From assembly GCA_039919885.1 (NCBI GenBank), contig JBDSEV010000067.1, positions 1-64,000 on the forward strand: a stretch of 64,000 nucleotides of DNA, written 5' to 3'. This DNA comes from JACMLD01 sp039919885. GTDB lineage: Bacteria > Bacteroidota > Bacteroidia > Chitinophagales > Chitinophagaceae. Both the position numbers and the translations under genes were made by a program. Under the pieces are notes generated by a model that was not told where the DNA came from, made no database searches, and saw only the letters and a program-made list of their open reading frames with translations. Positions 36,171-44,840 of the stretch are shown here, one piece after another (the first letter of the stretch is position 1; each line of letters begins with the position of its first letter).

Positions 36171-36527
36171 ATGAAAAACTTTCTTATTAAAACGCTTATT
36201 ATTGCCGCCGCCGTGGTGTTGGCTTCTTATTTTTTGCCAGGTGTTGCGGTAGACCGTTTTACCACTGCTTTGATGGTAGCCCTGGTGCTCTCCGTGCTTA
36301 ATTTTTTTGTAAAACCCCTGCTGGTGCTGCTTACGTTGCCCATTACTATTTTAACGCTCGGCCTTTTTCTTTTCATTGTAAATGCACTTATTATTGTGCT
36401 TGCAGGAAAACTGGTCACGGGCTTCAGGGTAGACTCAATATGGTGGGCGCTGCTGTTCAGCATGCTGCTGTCATTTTTTACTTATATACTGGAAATTCTT
36501 ATAGAACCGGAATACAAGAAGAAGTAA
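36171..36527 (+). CDS. Phage-holin-superfamily-IV-type small membrane protein
   Basis: A 118-residue protein with about four membrane segments covering nearly the whole length (PF04020 type, holin superfamily IV). The signature NFFVKPLLVLLTLPITILTLGLFLFIVN-like middle section (about 43-70) is typical. Despite the family name it is widespread in bacterial chromosomes without phage genes, and nothing here suggests a prophage. It is 19 bases after the M16 partner gene and 9 bases before the E1 dehydrogenase gene, so it may be part of one transcript. Function unknown. Confidence 0.85.
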   Translation: MKNFLIKTLIIAAAVVLASYFLPGVAVDRFTTALMVALVLSVLNFFVKPLLVLLTLPITILTLGLFLFIVNALIIVLAGKLVTGFRVDSIWWALLFSMLLSFFTYILEILIEPEYKKK

Positions 36528-36536
36528 AACGCGCTT

Positions 36537-38681
36537 ATGCATTTTGAAAGAAAAAATATTCCGGGGGATCAGCTGCTGCATATGTACAAAAGCATCCTGT
36601 TGCCCAGAATGATAGAGGAAAAAATGCTGGTCTTGCTGCGGCAGGGTAAGATTTCAAAATGGTTCAGCGGTATTGGGCAGGAAGCCATTGCAGTTGGCGC
36701 AACACTTGCATTGCAAAACGATGAATGGATAATGCCGCTGCACCGTAACCTCGGCGTTTTTACCAGCCGGAACATGCCGCTCCATAAATTATTTCTGCAA
36801 TGGCAGGGTAGTAAAGAAGGGTATAGCAAAGGAAGGGAAAGAAGTTTTCATTTTGGATCGAAAGCGCACCATATCTGCGGGATGATCTCGCACCTCGGTC
36901 CCCAACTGGCCATCGCTGCCGGTGTTGCACTGGCGTATAAATTAAAAAAAGAAAATAAGGTATCACTGGCTTTTACCGGAGAGGGGGGTACAAGCGAAGG
37001 AGATTTTCATGAAGCGCTGAATACCGCCGCCGTGTGGGGCCTGCCGGTTATATTTGTAATTGAAAACAATGGGTATGGATTGAGTACACCTGTTACCGAA
37101 CAATACCATTGCGCCAGCCTGGTAGATAAAGCGAAAGGGTATGGCATGGAGGGCGTGAAGATAGACGGCAATAATATCCTGGAAGTGTACGATACCATTA
37201 AAGGAGTGCGTGAATATTGCATCCAAAACCAGCAGCCTTACCTGATAGAATGCATGACTTTCCGCATGCGCGGGCATGAAGAAGCAAGCGGCACCAAGTA
37301 TGTGCCAAAAGCCTTGCTCACCCAGTGGGAATTAAACGATCCGGTTAAAAACTTTGAACTATTTCTAATCCTGCAGCAGGTACTTACCGCGGAAGATATT
37401 GACGCTATAAAAGAATCCACGCGGCAATACATAGAAGACGAGTTAAAAAAAGGCTTGGACGATGCATTAATAATGGTGGATACTGCAGCGGAATTGCGTG
37501 ACGTGTATGCACAACCGCTGCAACCTGGTAGTGCAGTGTTAATGCCGGAAGAAGCTTCCCAGCCCAAAGAACCACCGGCGCAAATTGCAGCACCGGAAAC
37601 AGTTTTGCCAAATTATTTTGCAAAACCCAGGGGAAGGTTTCCTTTGCCTATACCTGCTACCCATAACGCTAGAGCGCCTGCCTCAGTACAGCAGCCTACC
37701 GGTGCCAGGCAAACAGATCCGGAATTACGTTTTGTAGATGCCATTCAGCAGGGACTTTACCAGTCGATGCAGCAGCACCCTCAGCTTATTTTAATGGGGC
37801 AGGATATTGCAGAATATGGCGGCGCTTTTAAAATAACCGCGGGATTTGTGGAAGCTTTTGGCAAAGAAAGGGTCAGAAATACGCCGCTCTGTGAAAGCGC
37901 CATCATTGGTGCAGCACTCGGGCTAAGCCTGGAGGGGCATAAGAGCATGGTAGAAATGCAATTTGCAGATTTTGTAACCGTGGGCTTCAACCAGGTGGTA
38001 AATAACCTGGCCAAAGTGCATTACCGCTGGCAGCAAAACGCTGATGTGGTAATTCGTATGCCAACGGGCGGTGGCATGGGCGCAGGACCGTTTCATTCCC
38101 AAAGCAACGAGGCCTGGTTTGTACATACGCCGGGGTTGAAAGTAGTCTATCCTTCTTCTGCCATGGATGCAAAAGGTCTGCTGATTGCGGCGATCAACGA
38201 TCCCAACCCCGTCTTGTTTTTTGAGCACAAGGGATTGTACCGTAGCATCAGCGGACCGGTGCCCGAAGCATATTATGAAATTGAAATTGGCAAGGCAAGG
38301 CTGGTGCAGGAAGGCGATGAAATTTCAATTATTACCTATGGCGCAGGCGTACACTGGGCCACTGATTATGCAAAACAACATCCGGACATCAGCATAGCAA
38401 TACTGGATCTGCGCACGCTGTTGCCGCTGGACTACGCCGCCATAAAAGCCACCGCTATACATACAGGGAAAGTGCTGCTGCTGCATGAAGACTGCCTCAC
38501 CGGCGGTATTGGCGGCGAAATAAGCGCCTGGATAAACGAACACTGTTTTGATTATTTAGACGCCCCTGTTATGCGCTGTGCATCGCTGGACACGCCCGTT
38601 CCATTCAATCCAGTGCTGGAGAAAAATTTTATGGCCAACGCGCGGTTGGGCGAAACCGTGCAACGATTATTGAATTATTAA
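36537..38681 (+). CDS. Fused alpha/beta E1 of a 2-oxo acid dehydrogenase
   Basis: A 714-residue thiamine-diphosphate enzyme with both E1 subunits in one chain. The alpha part (about 1-330) has the TPP/Mg motif beginning GEGGTSEGDFHEALN and ending near IENNGYGLST. A Pro/Ala-rich linker (about 335-395) leads to the beta part (about 395-714), with GQDIAEYGGAFKITAGF, FADF and HKGLYR. The reaction is oxidative decarboxylation of a 2-oxo acid with transfer to E2 lipoyl. The form is typical of Bacteroidota; branched-chain 2-oxo acids are the best guess, but pyruvate cannot be excluded. E2 and E3 are not nearby. The preceding gene is 9 bases away. Confidence 0.93.
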   Translation: MHFERKNIPGDQLLHMYKSILLPRMIEEKMLVLLRQGKISKWFSGIGQEAIAVGATLALQNDEWIMPLHRNLGVFTSRNMPLHKLFLQWQGSKEGYSKGRERSFHFGSKAHHICGMISHLGPQLAIAAGVALAYKLKKENKVSLAFTGEGGTSEGDFHEALNTAAVWGLPVIFVIENNGYGLSTPVTEQYHCASLVDKAKGYGMEGVKIDGNNILEVYDTIKGVREYCIQNQQPYLIECMTFRMRGHEEASGTKYVPKALLTQWELNDPVKNFELFLILQQVLTAEDIDAIKESTRQYIEDELKKGLDDALIMVDTAAELRDVYAQPLQPGSAVLMPEEASQPKEPPAQIAAPETVLPNYFAKPRGRFPLPIPATHNARAPASVQQPTGARQTDPELRFVDAIQQGLYQSMQQHPQLILMGQDIAEYGGAFKITAGFVEAFGKERVRNTPLCESAIIGAALGLSLEGHKSMVEMQFADFVTVGFNQVVNNLAKVHYRWQQNADVVIRMPTGGGMGAGPFHSQSNEAWFVHTPGLKVVYPSSAMDAKGLLIAAINDPNPVLFFEHKGLYRSISGPVPEAYYEIEIGKARLVQEGDEISIITYGAGVHWATDYAKQHPDISIAILDLRTLLPLDYAAIKATAIHTGKVLLLHEDCLTGGIGGEISAWINEHCFDYLDAPVMRCASLDTPVPFNPVLEKNFMANARLGETVQRLLNY

Positions 38682-38703
38682 AGAAAAGATTGTACGGCGC
38701 TTC

Positions 38704-39528
38704 CTATTTCAATCCCTTCAAAAAAACCAGGCTCTGCGGTACCTGCTCCATGGCAAGCGGCGATTCATCTTCAATAAAGTAGTATTTAACGCCATACTTT
38801 TTGGCCACTTTCATAATGGCTGCAATGCCAACATCGCCTGCACCCAGTACAACATTGGTTTCATCGGGGGCTTTTCCGTCCTGGCTGTCGGGCGTACCGG
38901 GTTTGCGATCTTTCAGGTGCATCAACGGAAAACGCCCGGGATATTTTTTTAACAATGCTACCGGATCCTGGCCTGGGTGTTTTACCCAGAATACATCCAT
39001 TTCAAAATTGGCATACGCGGGGTTCATTTTACCAGCCATGTAATCAAACATGGTTCCATTTTTATACGCGCCAAATTCATAACCATGTGCATGGTAGCAA
39101 AAAGTGATGCCATTTTCTTTCAATACTTTTCCCGCCTTGTTAAAAACAGCAATCGCTTTGTCTGCATCCTCCAGCGTAAATGAAGCGTTGTGTGGCACCC
39201 ACGCACACATTACATATTTGGCACCAAATGCTTTTGCATTGGCTACCACTGCCTGCACATCTGTTTCCAGTTGTTTAAAATCTGCGCCCACACTAATGGT
39301 GGTCAACTTGTTTTTTGCCAACATTTGTTTAAACTCGTTCAGCGGAAGTCCATAAGTGCCGCCACCCTCTATCTGCCGGATGCCCATTGCGCCAATCTTG
39401 TGCAATGTGCCGGGCACATCTGTTTTAAACTCGTTGCGAAAGCTGTATAACTGCAGGCCGATGGTTGTTTGGGCGCTGGTCATCAATACAACCAGCAGGA
39501 GCGAAGCAATAGATAAAATATGTTTCAT
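38704..39528 (-). CDS. Secreted sugar phosphate isomerase/epimerase-like TIM barrel
   Basis: A 274-residue protein of the xylose isomerase-like TIM barrel (AP_endonuc_2) family with a signal peptide (about 1-19, ending TSAQ). Conserved metal-site elements include an HxxGYEFG segment (HAHGYEFG), a MDVFWVKHPGQDP loop, LMHLKDRKPG and a C-terminal Glu-Asp-Glu (YFIEDES). The export signal implies a periplasmic role and argues against an isomerase acting on phosphorylated sugars. Exported homologs often lie with GMC oxidoreductases or 3-keto-sugar genes; here the GMC gene is about 22 kb away, so no link is claimed. Convergent with the E1 gene, 22 bases apart. Confidence 0.88.
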   Translation of the reverse strand: MKHILSIASLLLVVLMTSAQTTIGLQLYSFRNEFKTDVPGTLHKIGAMGIRQIEGGGTYGLPLNEFKQMLAKNKLTTISVGADFKQLETDVQAVVANAKAFGAKYVMCAWVPHNASFTLEDADKAIAVFNKAGKVLKENGITFCYHAHGYEFGAYKNGTMFDYMAGKMNPAYANFEMDVFWVKHPGQDPVALLKKYPGRFPLMHLKDRKPGTPDSQDGKAPDETNVVLGAGDVGIAAIMKVAKKYGVKYYFIEDESPLAMEQVPQSLVFLKGLK

Positions 39529-39694
39529 ACAATAAATTAAAATGTGTTCTAATATACTACAAAGCGCAAACTACTCCCGAATATTTTTATGCTGCGGCTG
39601 TTTGCTCCGCCGTCAGTAATTTCTTGTGGCTAAAAATTCTGCAGGAATTAGGCGCAACGGAAATAAATAACATTTGATCTCTTAACTCCGGCAT

Positions 39695-40582
39695 TTAATG
39701 AAATTCATTATTTAACATATTGAGAAGGTCAATTGCTTTCTGTTTATGCCGGGTAAAACTTTCCTGGCCCAGCATCATGTTGAAGGATGCGCTTCTTTCC
39801 AGTATGTTATAAAATTCCATGGTTGCTTTTTTGTCAAAATTGACCAGCATTTCTTCAGGAAAATTTTGAAGCGTAACACCCGGTGGAACAGGCTCCAGCA
39901 ACCGCGTATTGAAGTGGCTTAGTTTAAACGGTACTACCTGGTCCGAAAAATAAGCTTGTTCTTCCGCCTGTACATACTCACCGTGTTTAAGATCCTCTTC
40001 ATAACTGGTTAACGTGTATACAAGGGTTGTATTCTTAAAATACCGAAGTGCGCCGGAGGACCTTAACTGCTGTAGGGTGCCGTTATTAGGGATAAGGTGC
40101 AGGTATTTTCCCATTTCTGCCGACAATGCCAGGAACTGTTTTTGTTTTGTTTTTTCCAGCGGAAAGTTGTTTATCATATTACGGAGGCTATCGTATCTTT
40201 TTGCCTGCCCGTTGCGAAAATCAATAATAATATTTATGATAACGGTATCTGCAGACAAGTCTTTCCGCAGCATAGCGGCATAGTCCTTTGCCCTTAGATG
40301 TTCAACGTAGTGTTCCCGCTGATTTTCTACAAAAAAACCGGCGCTCACGGCAAGGAAGAACATAAAAAACTCAAAGATGTAGTCGTGCCATTTTTTCTTG
40401 TGGTGAACATGCGGATGATGATGTACTTCCATGTCTGCTTCGGGGGATTGTGTTAAAGCAATAGCTGTTACCTGCTCCGGTTGCGGCGGAGCTATATCGG
40501 GTGCCACCGCGCCTGGTGGCGACCCTTCGGCCATATCCTCAAGGGGATCTTGTTCTGTCGGGTTCTCCTTGTTATCTGGCAT
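39695..40582 (-). CDS. Membrane-anchored protein with His-rich juxtamembrane segment
   Basis: A 295-residue protein. The first 50 residues are acidic and Pro-rich, then comes a His/Lys-rich stretch (HHHPHVHHKKKWHDY, 54-68) directly before one membrane helix (about 69-86). The rest (about 90-295) is predicted helical and probably periplasmic, containing LRKDLSADTVIINIIIDF. I have seen this layout, a His-rich stretch followed by an FLAV-type helix and GFF-E-N, in Bacteroidota proteins of unknown function resembling DUF6090. No enzyme motif is visible. It stands alone between the TIM-barrel and acylase genes on the same strand. Confidence 0.75.
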   Translation of the reverse strand: MPDNKENPTEQDPLEDMAEGSPPGAVAPDIAPPQPEQVTAIALTQSPEADMEVHHHPHVHHKKKWHDYIFEFFMFFLAVSAGFFVENQREHYVEHLRAKDYAAMLRKDLSADTVIINIIIDFRNGQAKRYDSLRNMINNFPLEKTKQKQFLALSAEMGKYLHLIPNNGTLQQLRSSGALRYFKNTTLVYTLTSYEEDLKHGEYVQAEEQAYFSDQVVPFKLSHFNTRLLEPVPPGVTLQNFPEEMLVNFDKKATMEFYNILERSASFNMMLGQESFTRHKQKAIDLLNMLNNEFH

Positions 40583-40730
40583 TTGATAGAATTAAATCGG
40601 CCTGGAAAAAAAAATTAAACGTGATTGAATTTTTTAAGCCGCGTGCGATGAAGCAGCGTAGCTTATTATGGCGATTAAAGATATGTTGCAAACATATTCG
40701 TAAAAAATTGTCGGCAACAGTAATATTATT

Positions 40731-42920
40731 TTATTTGCCTGGATGATAGGTTTTTTGGGCCTGCTTTAGGACGTCTTCTTTATAAAAAAATATCTCTTTA
40801 AACCGGCCGGTTGCATACAGTTCCATTTGATCCTTAAAATGGGGCGAATCCGGATCGCCACTTTCTCCGCCAGCCAGTAATGATTTGGCCTTAATCTTTT
40901 TACCAAATTCAACTGCACAAATAAAGCTGTTTCCGTTAACACCATATCTTTTTTTAGTACCCGGAAAACTCCGCGACGTGTAAGAAGGCAACATGCCCCA
41001 GGTTGAAGACGTGAAACCCACTGGTATGCTTGGCTGCTTATCATCAAACTGCTGGTCGATAGCAGCAGATACGCGCTGGTACCGGTTAATGGTACCCCAG
41101 TTTACCCGCCAGTCGCCAAATTTCTGCTGCAGGTCTTTAACGGTTTGTTGCAAAGCGATCAGCAGATCCAGCGGGGTGGCCGCCGCAATAAACTGGTCCG
41201 TTCTTTTTATTTGGTCAACTATTTCATAAGGGTCGTTGCCCGCCAGTTTGTTGATAGCAGGCAGCAGCCGGTAGCCCCATTCAACCGCAAGTGCAGTTGC
41301 ATTGGAATTTTCATCGGATTTCAGATCCCAATTTTTCAATACCGTAACAGGTTCCAGCAAACTTGCATACAAGGAATCCGCTTTGGAAACATTTTTTTCA
41401 AACGCATTTACAAGGGCGGGTACCAGTTTTTCAAAACCGGAAAGATAGCGATCGTAACCTGCTGCAATCACTTTGTCGATGGTATACGCTTTTTCGCTGG
41501 CCAGTACCCGTACCGCGTTAATGCTCCTGAAATTTTCTGCGTCGGGGGCCATGTACACAGGATAATTTTCTTTTTTAGGACTATTGCTGCCCGCCACGGA
41601 AAATGGGGAAGAATTACAATTCTGCAGCCATCCGTTGGCCGGGTTGTATACATGCACGCTTTGATCTACGGAATGCAAACCCGTCCACTCGGTGGCTGCT
41701 ATGCTGCCATCTACCGGCCTCGACCAGTCGAAGGAAGTATCCCTGACCGGTATAAAATTACCGTGCCAGTAAGCAATGTTCCCTTCTGCATCCGCATATA
41801 CGGTATTGTTAGATGTATTGGCAAGTAAGCCCATCACTTTTTTATATGCTGCAAAACTAGTTGCTTTTGTACGCTGCCAGCTTTGTATCAAACCATTGAT
41901 AGAACGATTATTTGCTTTTACACTCAGCCACTGGTTGTTTCTTTTAGTCATGATGGGACCATGCTGGGTATACAACGCGTTGATGGTAGTGGCTTGCAAT
42001 GCGCCCCCGGCTTTGAATTGCAAGGTTATTTTCTTTTCAATGACTGGTTTTTGCGCATGATTGTATTCATACATCCAGCCATTTTTTTTCTTAGTTATCT
42101 TTTCTGCGTAGAGGTCTGCGATATCAACAACACTTGATGTGTGCATCCATCCGCAGTGCTCGTTAAACCCCTGGTAAATAAAAAACTGGCCCCATGTTAC
42201 AGCGCCATAAACATTTAGCCCGGCCTCGCTCACCAGGTGCACCTCCGGCCGGAAGTAAAAAGTAACATGCGGGTTAATATATAAAATGGCGTTGTGTGAT
42301 GCTGTTATAGCCGGCGCAAAAGCAAAACCATTGGAGCCGGTGGGGTCGGCTTCCGCAGTTTCATTTTTTACGGATGCCGTAGCGGTGCCGCCGGTGTAAA
42401 AATTTTTCAATTCGTTTTCATCAACACCTGCAGTATTGATGGCACCGATGCTGCCGTCTGTCCAAAGCAGGGGGTACCAGGGCTGAAACCGTTTTAACAG
42501 CGCGGGCTGCACGGAAGGATTTTTATACAAGTAGTAATTGATGCCATCGGCAAAGGAATTCATCAATTGTTGTAGCCAGGCCGGGCTTTTTTTATAATCT
42601 GCCTTCGCATCGGCGGAGTCTATCACCAGCCTTATAAGCAGATCTTCATACAATGCGGATTCGCCTTTTAATTCTGCCATGCGGCCCAATTTTTCAATAT
42701 AGTTCATCTCCACCCTTTTGAAATCATCTTCACACTGGGCGTATAGTAAACCAAATACTGCATCTGCATCTGTTTTGCCATAAATGTGCGGAATTCCCCA
42801 GTTGTCGCGGATAATGGTAACCTGGCTGGCTTGCGTTTCCCATCGTTTAATTTCAGCCGTGGTGAAGGATTGCGCAATTAATTGAGCAGGCAATAAAAAA
42901 AGAAGGAGGAATATTTTCAT
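40731..42920 (-). CDS. Penicillin acylase-family Ntn hydrolase (S45)
   Basis: A 729-residue exported amidohydrolase with a signal peptide (about 1-17). It is made as a precursor that cuts itself: the nucleophile would be Ser196 in DPTGSNGFA, after a short alpha chain. Downstream GWMHTSSVVDIADLYAEKI and the Asn-rich active-site loop fit the S45 family. Bacterial relatives hydrolyse penicillins, N-acyl homoserine lactones or other amides; the alpha-chain length and lack of an obvious specificity motif do not allow a choice. Periplasmic location is inferred. It stands apart from its neighbours (148 bases to the next gene). Confidence 0.88.
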   Translation of the reverse strand: MKIFLLLFLLPAQLIAQSFTTAEIKRWETQASQVTIIRDNWGIPHIYGKTDADAVFGLLYAQCEDDFKRVEMNYIEKLGRMAELKGESALYEDLLIRLVIDSADAKADYKKSPAWLQQLMNSFADGINYYLYKNPSVQPALLKRFQPWYPLLWTDGSIGAINTAGVDENELKNFYTGGTATASVKNETAEADPTGSNGFAFAPAITASHNAILYINPHVTFYFRPEVHLVSEAGLNVYGAVTWGQFFIYQGFNEHCGWMHTSSVVDIADLYAEKITKKKNGWMYEYNHAQKPVIEKKITLQFKAGGALQATTINALYTQHGPIMTKRNNQWLSVKANNRSINGLIQSWQRTKATSFAAYKKVMGLLANTSNNTVYADAEGNIAYWHGNFIPVRDTSFDWSRPVDGSIAATEWTGLHSVDQSVHVYNPANGWLQNCNSSPFSVAGSNSPKKENYPVYMAPDAENFRSINAVRVLASEKAYTIDKVIAAGYDRYLSGFEKLVPALVNAFEKNVSKADSLYASLLEPVTVLKNWDLKSDENSNATALAVEWGYRLLPAINKLAGNDPYEIVDQIKRTDQFIAAATPLDLLIALQQTVKDLQQKFGDWRVNWGTINRYQRVSAAIDQQFDDKQPSIPVGFTSSTWGMLPSYTSRSFPGTKKRYGVNGNSFICAVEFGKKIKAKSLLAGGESGDPDSPHFKDQMELYATGRFKEIFFYKEDVLKQAQKTYHPGK

Positions 42921-43067
42921 GAAATAAATGTAGTGATTGCCAAAGATTCACCGATTTTTTATTTTTATGAATTGAATAGATGCTGGTGCTTAACCCGGCA
43001 CGGGCGTATTTTTGCTTGCATCGTTTATCCATTTAATTAAACGCCCGCGTTTTTGCAGCTGGCGTTT

Positions 43068-44495
43068 TTAGTAGAGCCCCACTTTTCCATTTACGGATGC
43101 AAACATTTTTTTTGAATCGAAGCCAACACCGTTTTTGAAGACGATTTCTGTATGCCGAATATTTTTAATGTCCTTTTCAATGTCACCATCGGTTAGCACC
43201 AGGTCTGCTTTTTTGCCTTTCGCTATCGTGCCCGTTTCCTTATCTATTTTTAGATAAACCGCGCCATTCAGCGAACATATTTTTATAGCCTGCATTGGTG
43301 TAAAACCGGCTTCCACCAATAGTTCTACCTGGCGGTAATCACTGTAACCTGCAATGGTTCTTCCTGCTCCGGTAGGGTCTGTTCCCGCCACCAGCAGGCC
43401 GCCGGCGTCATAAAATTCCTTTTCCCAAACCAGTTCTTTTTTAAATAAGTCCATAGCAACCGCATCTTTGTGCTGCATCTCCGTCCATTCTGCCACCTGT
43501 TGTTCTTTTATTTGCGGCAGCAAAGCAACTATTCCGCCACCATGTATAATTTCCCGGTCTGTATAGGGCTCAAAAACCGGCAGGGTAGAGGTAAGCGCTA
43601 CTTTTTTCTGAATAAGGAATTGTATCAGGTCTTTCATTGCCGCGCTGTTAACCGCCAAATCAACCAATGATTTCCGGCCGCCGGCTGGCAGCTCGTCTTC
43701 TTGTTTACCGGCCACAAAATCTGTACTGGCCATAAAGCCATGTTCCAGGTTATCGATGCCCAGCGTGGCTGCTTCGTGGTAAGTAATGGCGCCGAGATGA
43801 CCGGTTACTTTTAAACCACGTTGGTGCGCTTCTCGTAGCACAATGGCCAAATCTTCCCGGGTAGCATGCATGTACATTTTAAAACTGGTGCAACCTTTTG
43901 CCGACCAGAAGGCAACGGAGGCCGCCGCTTCCGCCGTATCTTTTATAACATTGAGCGATGGAATGTCAAAACCTTTTCTTTCAATGTAAGGCGCGGTGAT
44001 ATCCATATCCGGCCCGGTTAGTTTGCCTTCTGCAATCATTCGTTTAATGGTAAGGTCGGTCTGTGGTTCAATACTGCCCGCCGTACGCATCGTGGTAACG
44101 CCTGCCGCCAGGTACAGGCGCGGAAATGAAAAAGGCAGTTCGGTAAGGCTAAAGAATGTTTCCAGCGGACTGGTATAATACAAGTGCTCGTGCAGCATAA
44201 CCAGCCCTGGGGTGATGGTTTTACCGCTGCAGGTGATAACGGTAGCACCTTCCGGTATTTTCACTTCCGCTGCAGTACCCACCGCGGCAATCCGGTCGTT
44301 GTTCAGCAGCAGCACCTGGTGGTGTTTTGTCGGGGCGCCGGTACCGTCAATAATTGTTACATCGGTGAAGGCAATGCTGCCTGCCTTCACTTTAATAAAA
44401 GGCGTTACAGCTGCATCAAATTGTTGCGCATAGGCGCTTATCCGTACAATAAAAAAAGTTATTAGAACGATAATACGCGCGATTGATTTTTTCAT
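43068..44495 (-). CDS. Secreted metal-dependent amidohydrolase
   Basis: A 475-residue exported member of the amidohydrolase superfamily. Signal peptide about 1-24 (ending AYAQ). Metal-site elements are HEH in LHEHLYY, the Lys-bearing SFKMYMHAT strand, His in VTGHLGAIT and LEHGFM, and Asp in VAGTDPTGAGR, so the site appears complete. Substrates of such imidazolonepropionase/prolidase-like proteins vary. The frame continues 50 codons upstream; ATG 44495 is preferred because the signal peptide begins there and the extension covers a region with an inverted repeat. Divergent from ispG. Confidence 0.88.
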   Translation of the reverse strand: MKKSIARIIVLITFFIVRISAYAQQFDAAVTPFIKVKAGSIAFTDVTIIDGTGAPTKHHQVLLLNNDRIAAVGTAAEVKIPEGATVITCSGKTITPGLVMLHEHLYYTSPLETFFSLTELPFSFPRLYLAAGVTTMRTAGSIEPQTDLTIKRMIAEGKLTGPDMDITAPYIERKGFDIPSLNVIKDTAEAAASVAFWSAKGCTSFKMYMHATREDLAIVLREAHQRGLKVTGHLGAITYHEAATLGIDNLEHGFMASTDFVAGKQEDELPAGGRKSLVDLAVNSAAMKDLIQFLIQKKVALTSTLPVFEPYTDREIIHGGGIVALLPQIKEQQVAEWTEMQHKDAVAMDLFKKELVWEKEFYDAGGLLVAGTDPTGAGRTIAGYSDYRQVELLVEAGFTPMQAIKICSLNGAVYLKIDKETGTIAKGKKADLVLTDGDIEKDIKNIRHTEIVFKNGVGFDSKKMFASVNGKVGLY

Positions 44496-44840
44496 TGCAG
44501 CCCTGTTTGTATAATTTAAAAATAAGACACCGCAGGGTATTTTGCCCGGCTGTATGCGCTGGCTTGCTGTGTTTCGTCCGCCTGCGCTGTTTAGCGGGAA
44601 AATACGGTAGCCGGGTATCCGCGGCGTTATGCAGGGATAATGCATAAAACGGTGCGTGCAATTGAATATAAAACAAATTACTGAGCGTTTGAAGCCCCGC
44701 AGGAGATGGTGCTATACCCGGCATGCTCAATGGCACATCACAGGATTTACGGTACACTATTTTTAAACATCTGCCGTTAAGGTTTGTTACTTTTGCAGAC
44801 GGCTGCTCCGCGCAGCTTTTTTACTAAATTTCAGTTTATC
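44496..44840. other. 345-base divergent region with an inverted repeat in the amidohydrolase leader
   Basis: GTATTTTGCCCG (44537-44548) and CGGGAAAATAC (44595-44605) are complementary apart from one bulged base. The structure lies about 42-110 bases upstream of the amidohydrolase start on the minus strand and may form a leader hairpin. A further GCCGGG (44610-44615) could compete for pairing. The plus-strand end carries the ispG promoter element. No gene is seen. Confidence 0.4.
44788..44795 (+). promoter_or_regulatory. TAnnTTTG -7 element of ispG
   Basis: TACTTTTG matches the Bacteroidota sigma-A -7 consensus TAnnTTTG exactly and lies about 45 bases before the ispG ATG at 44841. The upstream -33 element is not clear. 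This position argues against starting ispG further upstream. Confidence 0.5.

Noticed and set aside
36171..36527. Prophage remnant suggested by a holin-type protein
   Set aside because: This family is widespread without phage, and no other phage gene is nearby.
41145..41828. A 227-codon plus-strand frame opposite the penicillin acylase-like gene
   Set aside because: It lies wholly inside a well-supported S45 gene and looks like a codon-bias shadow.
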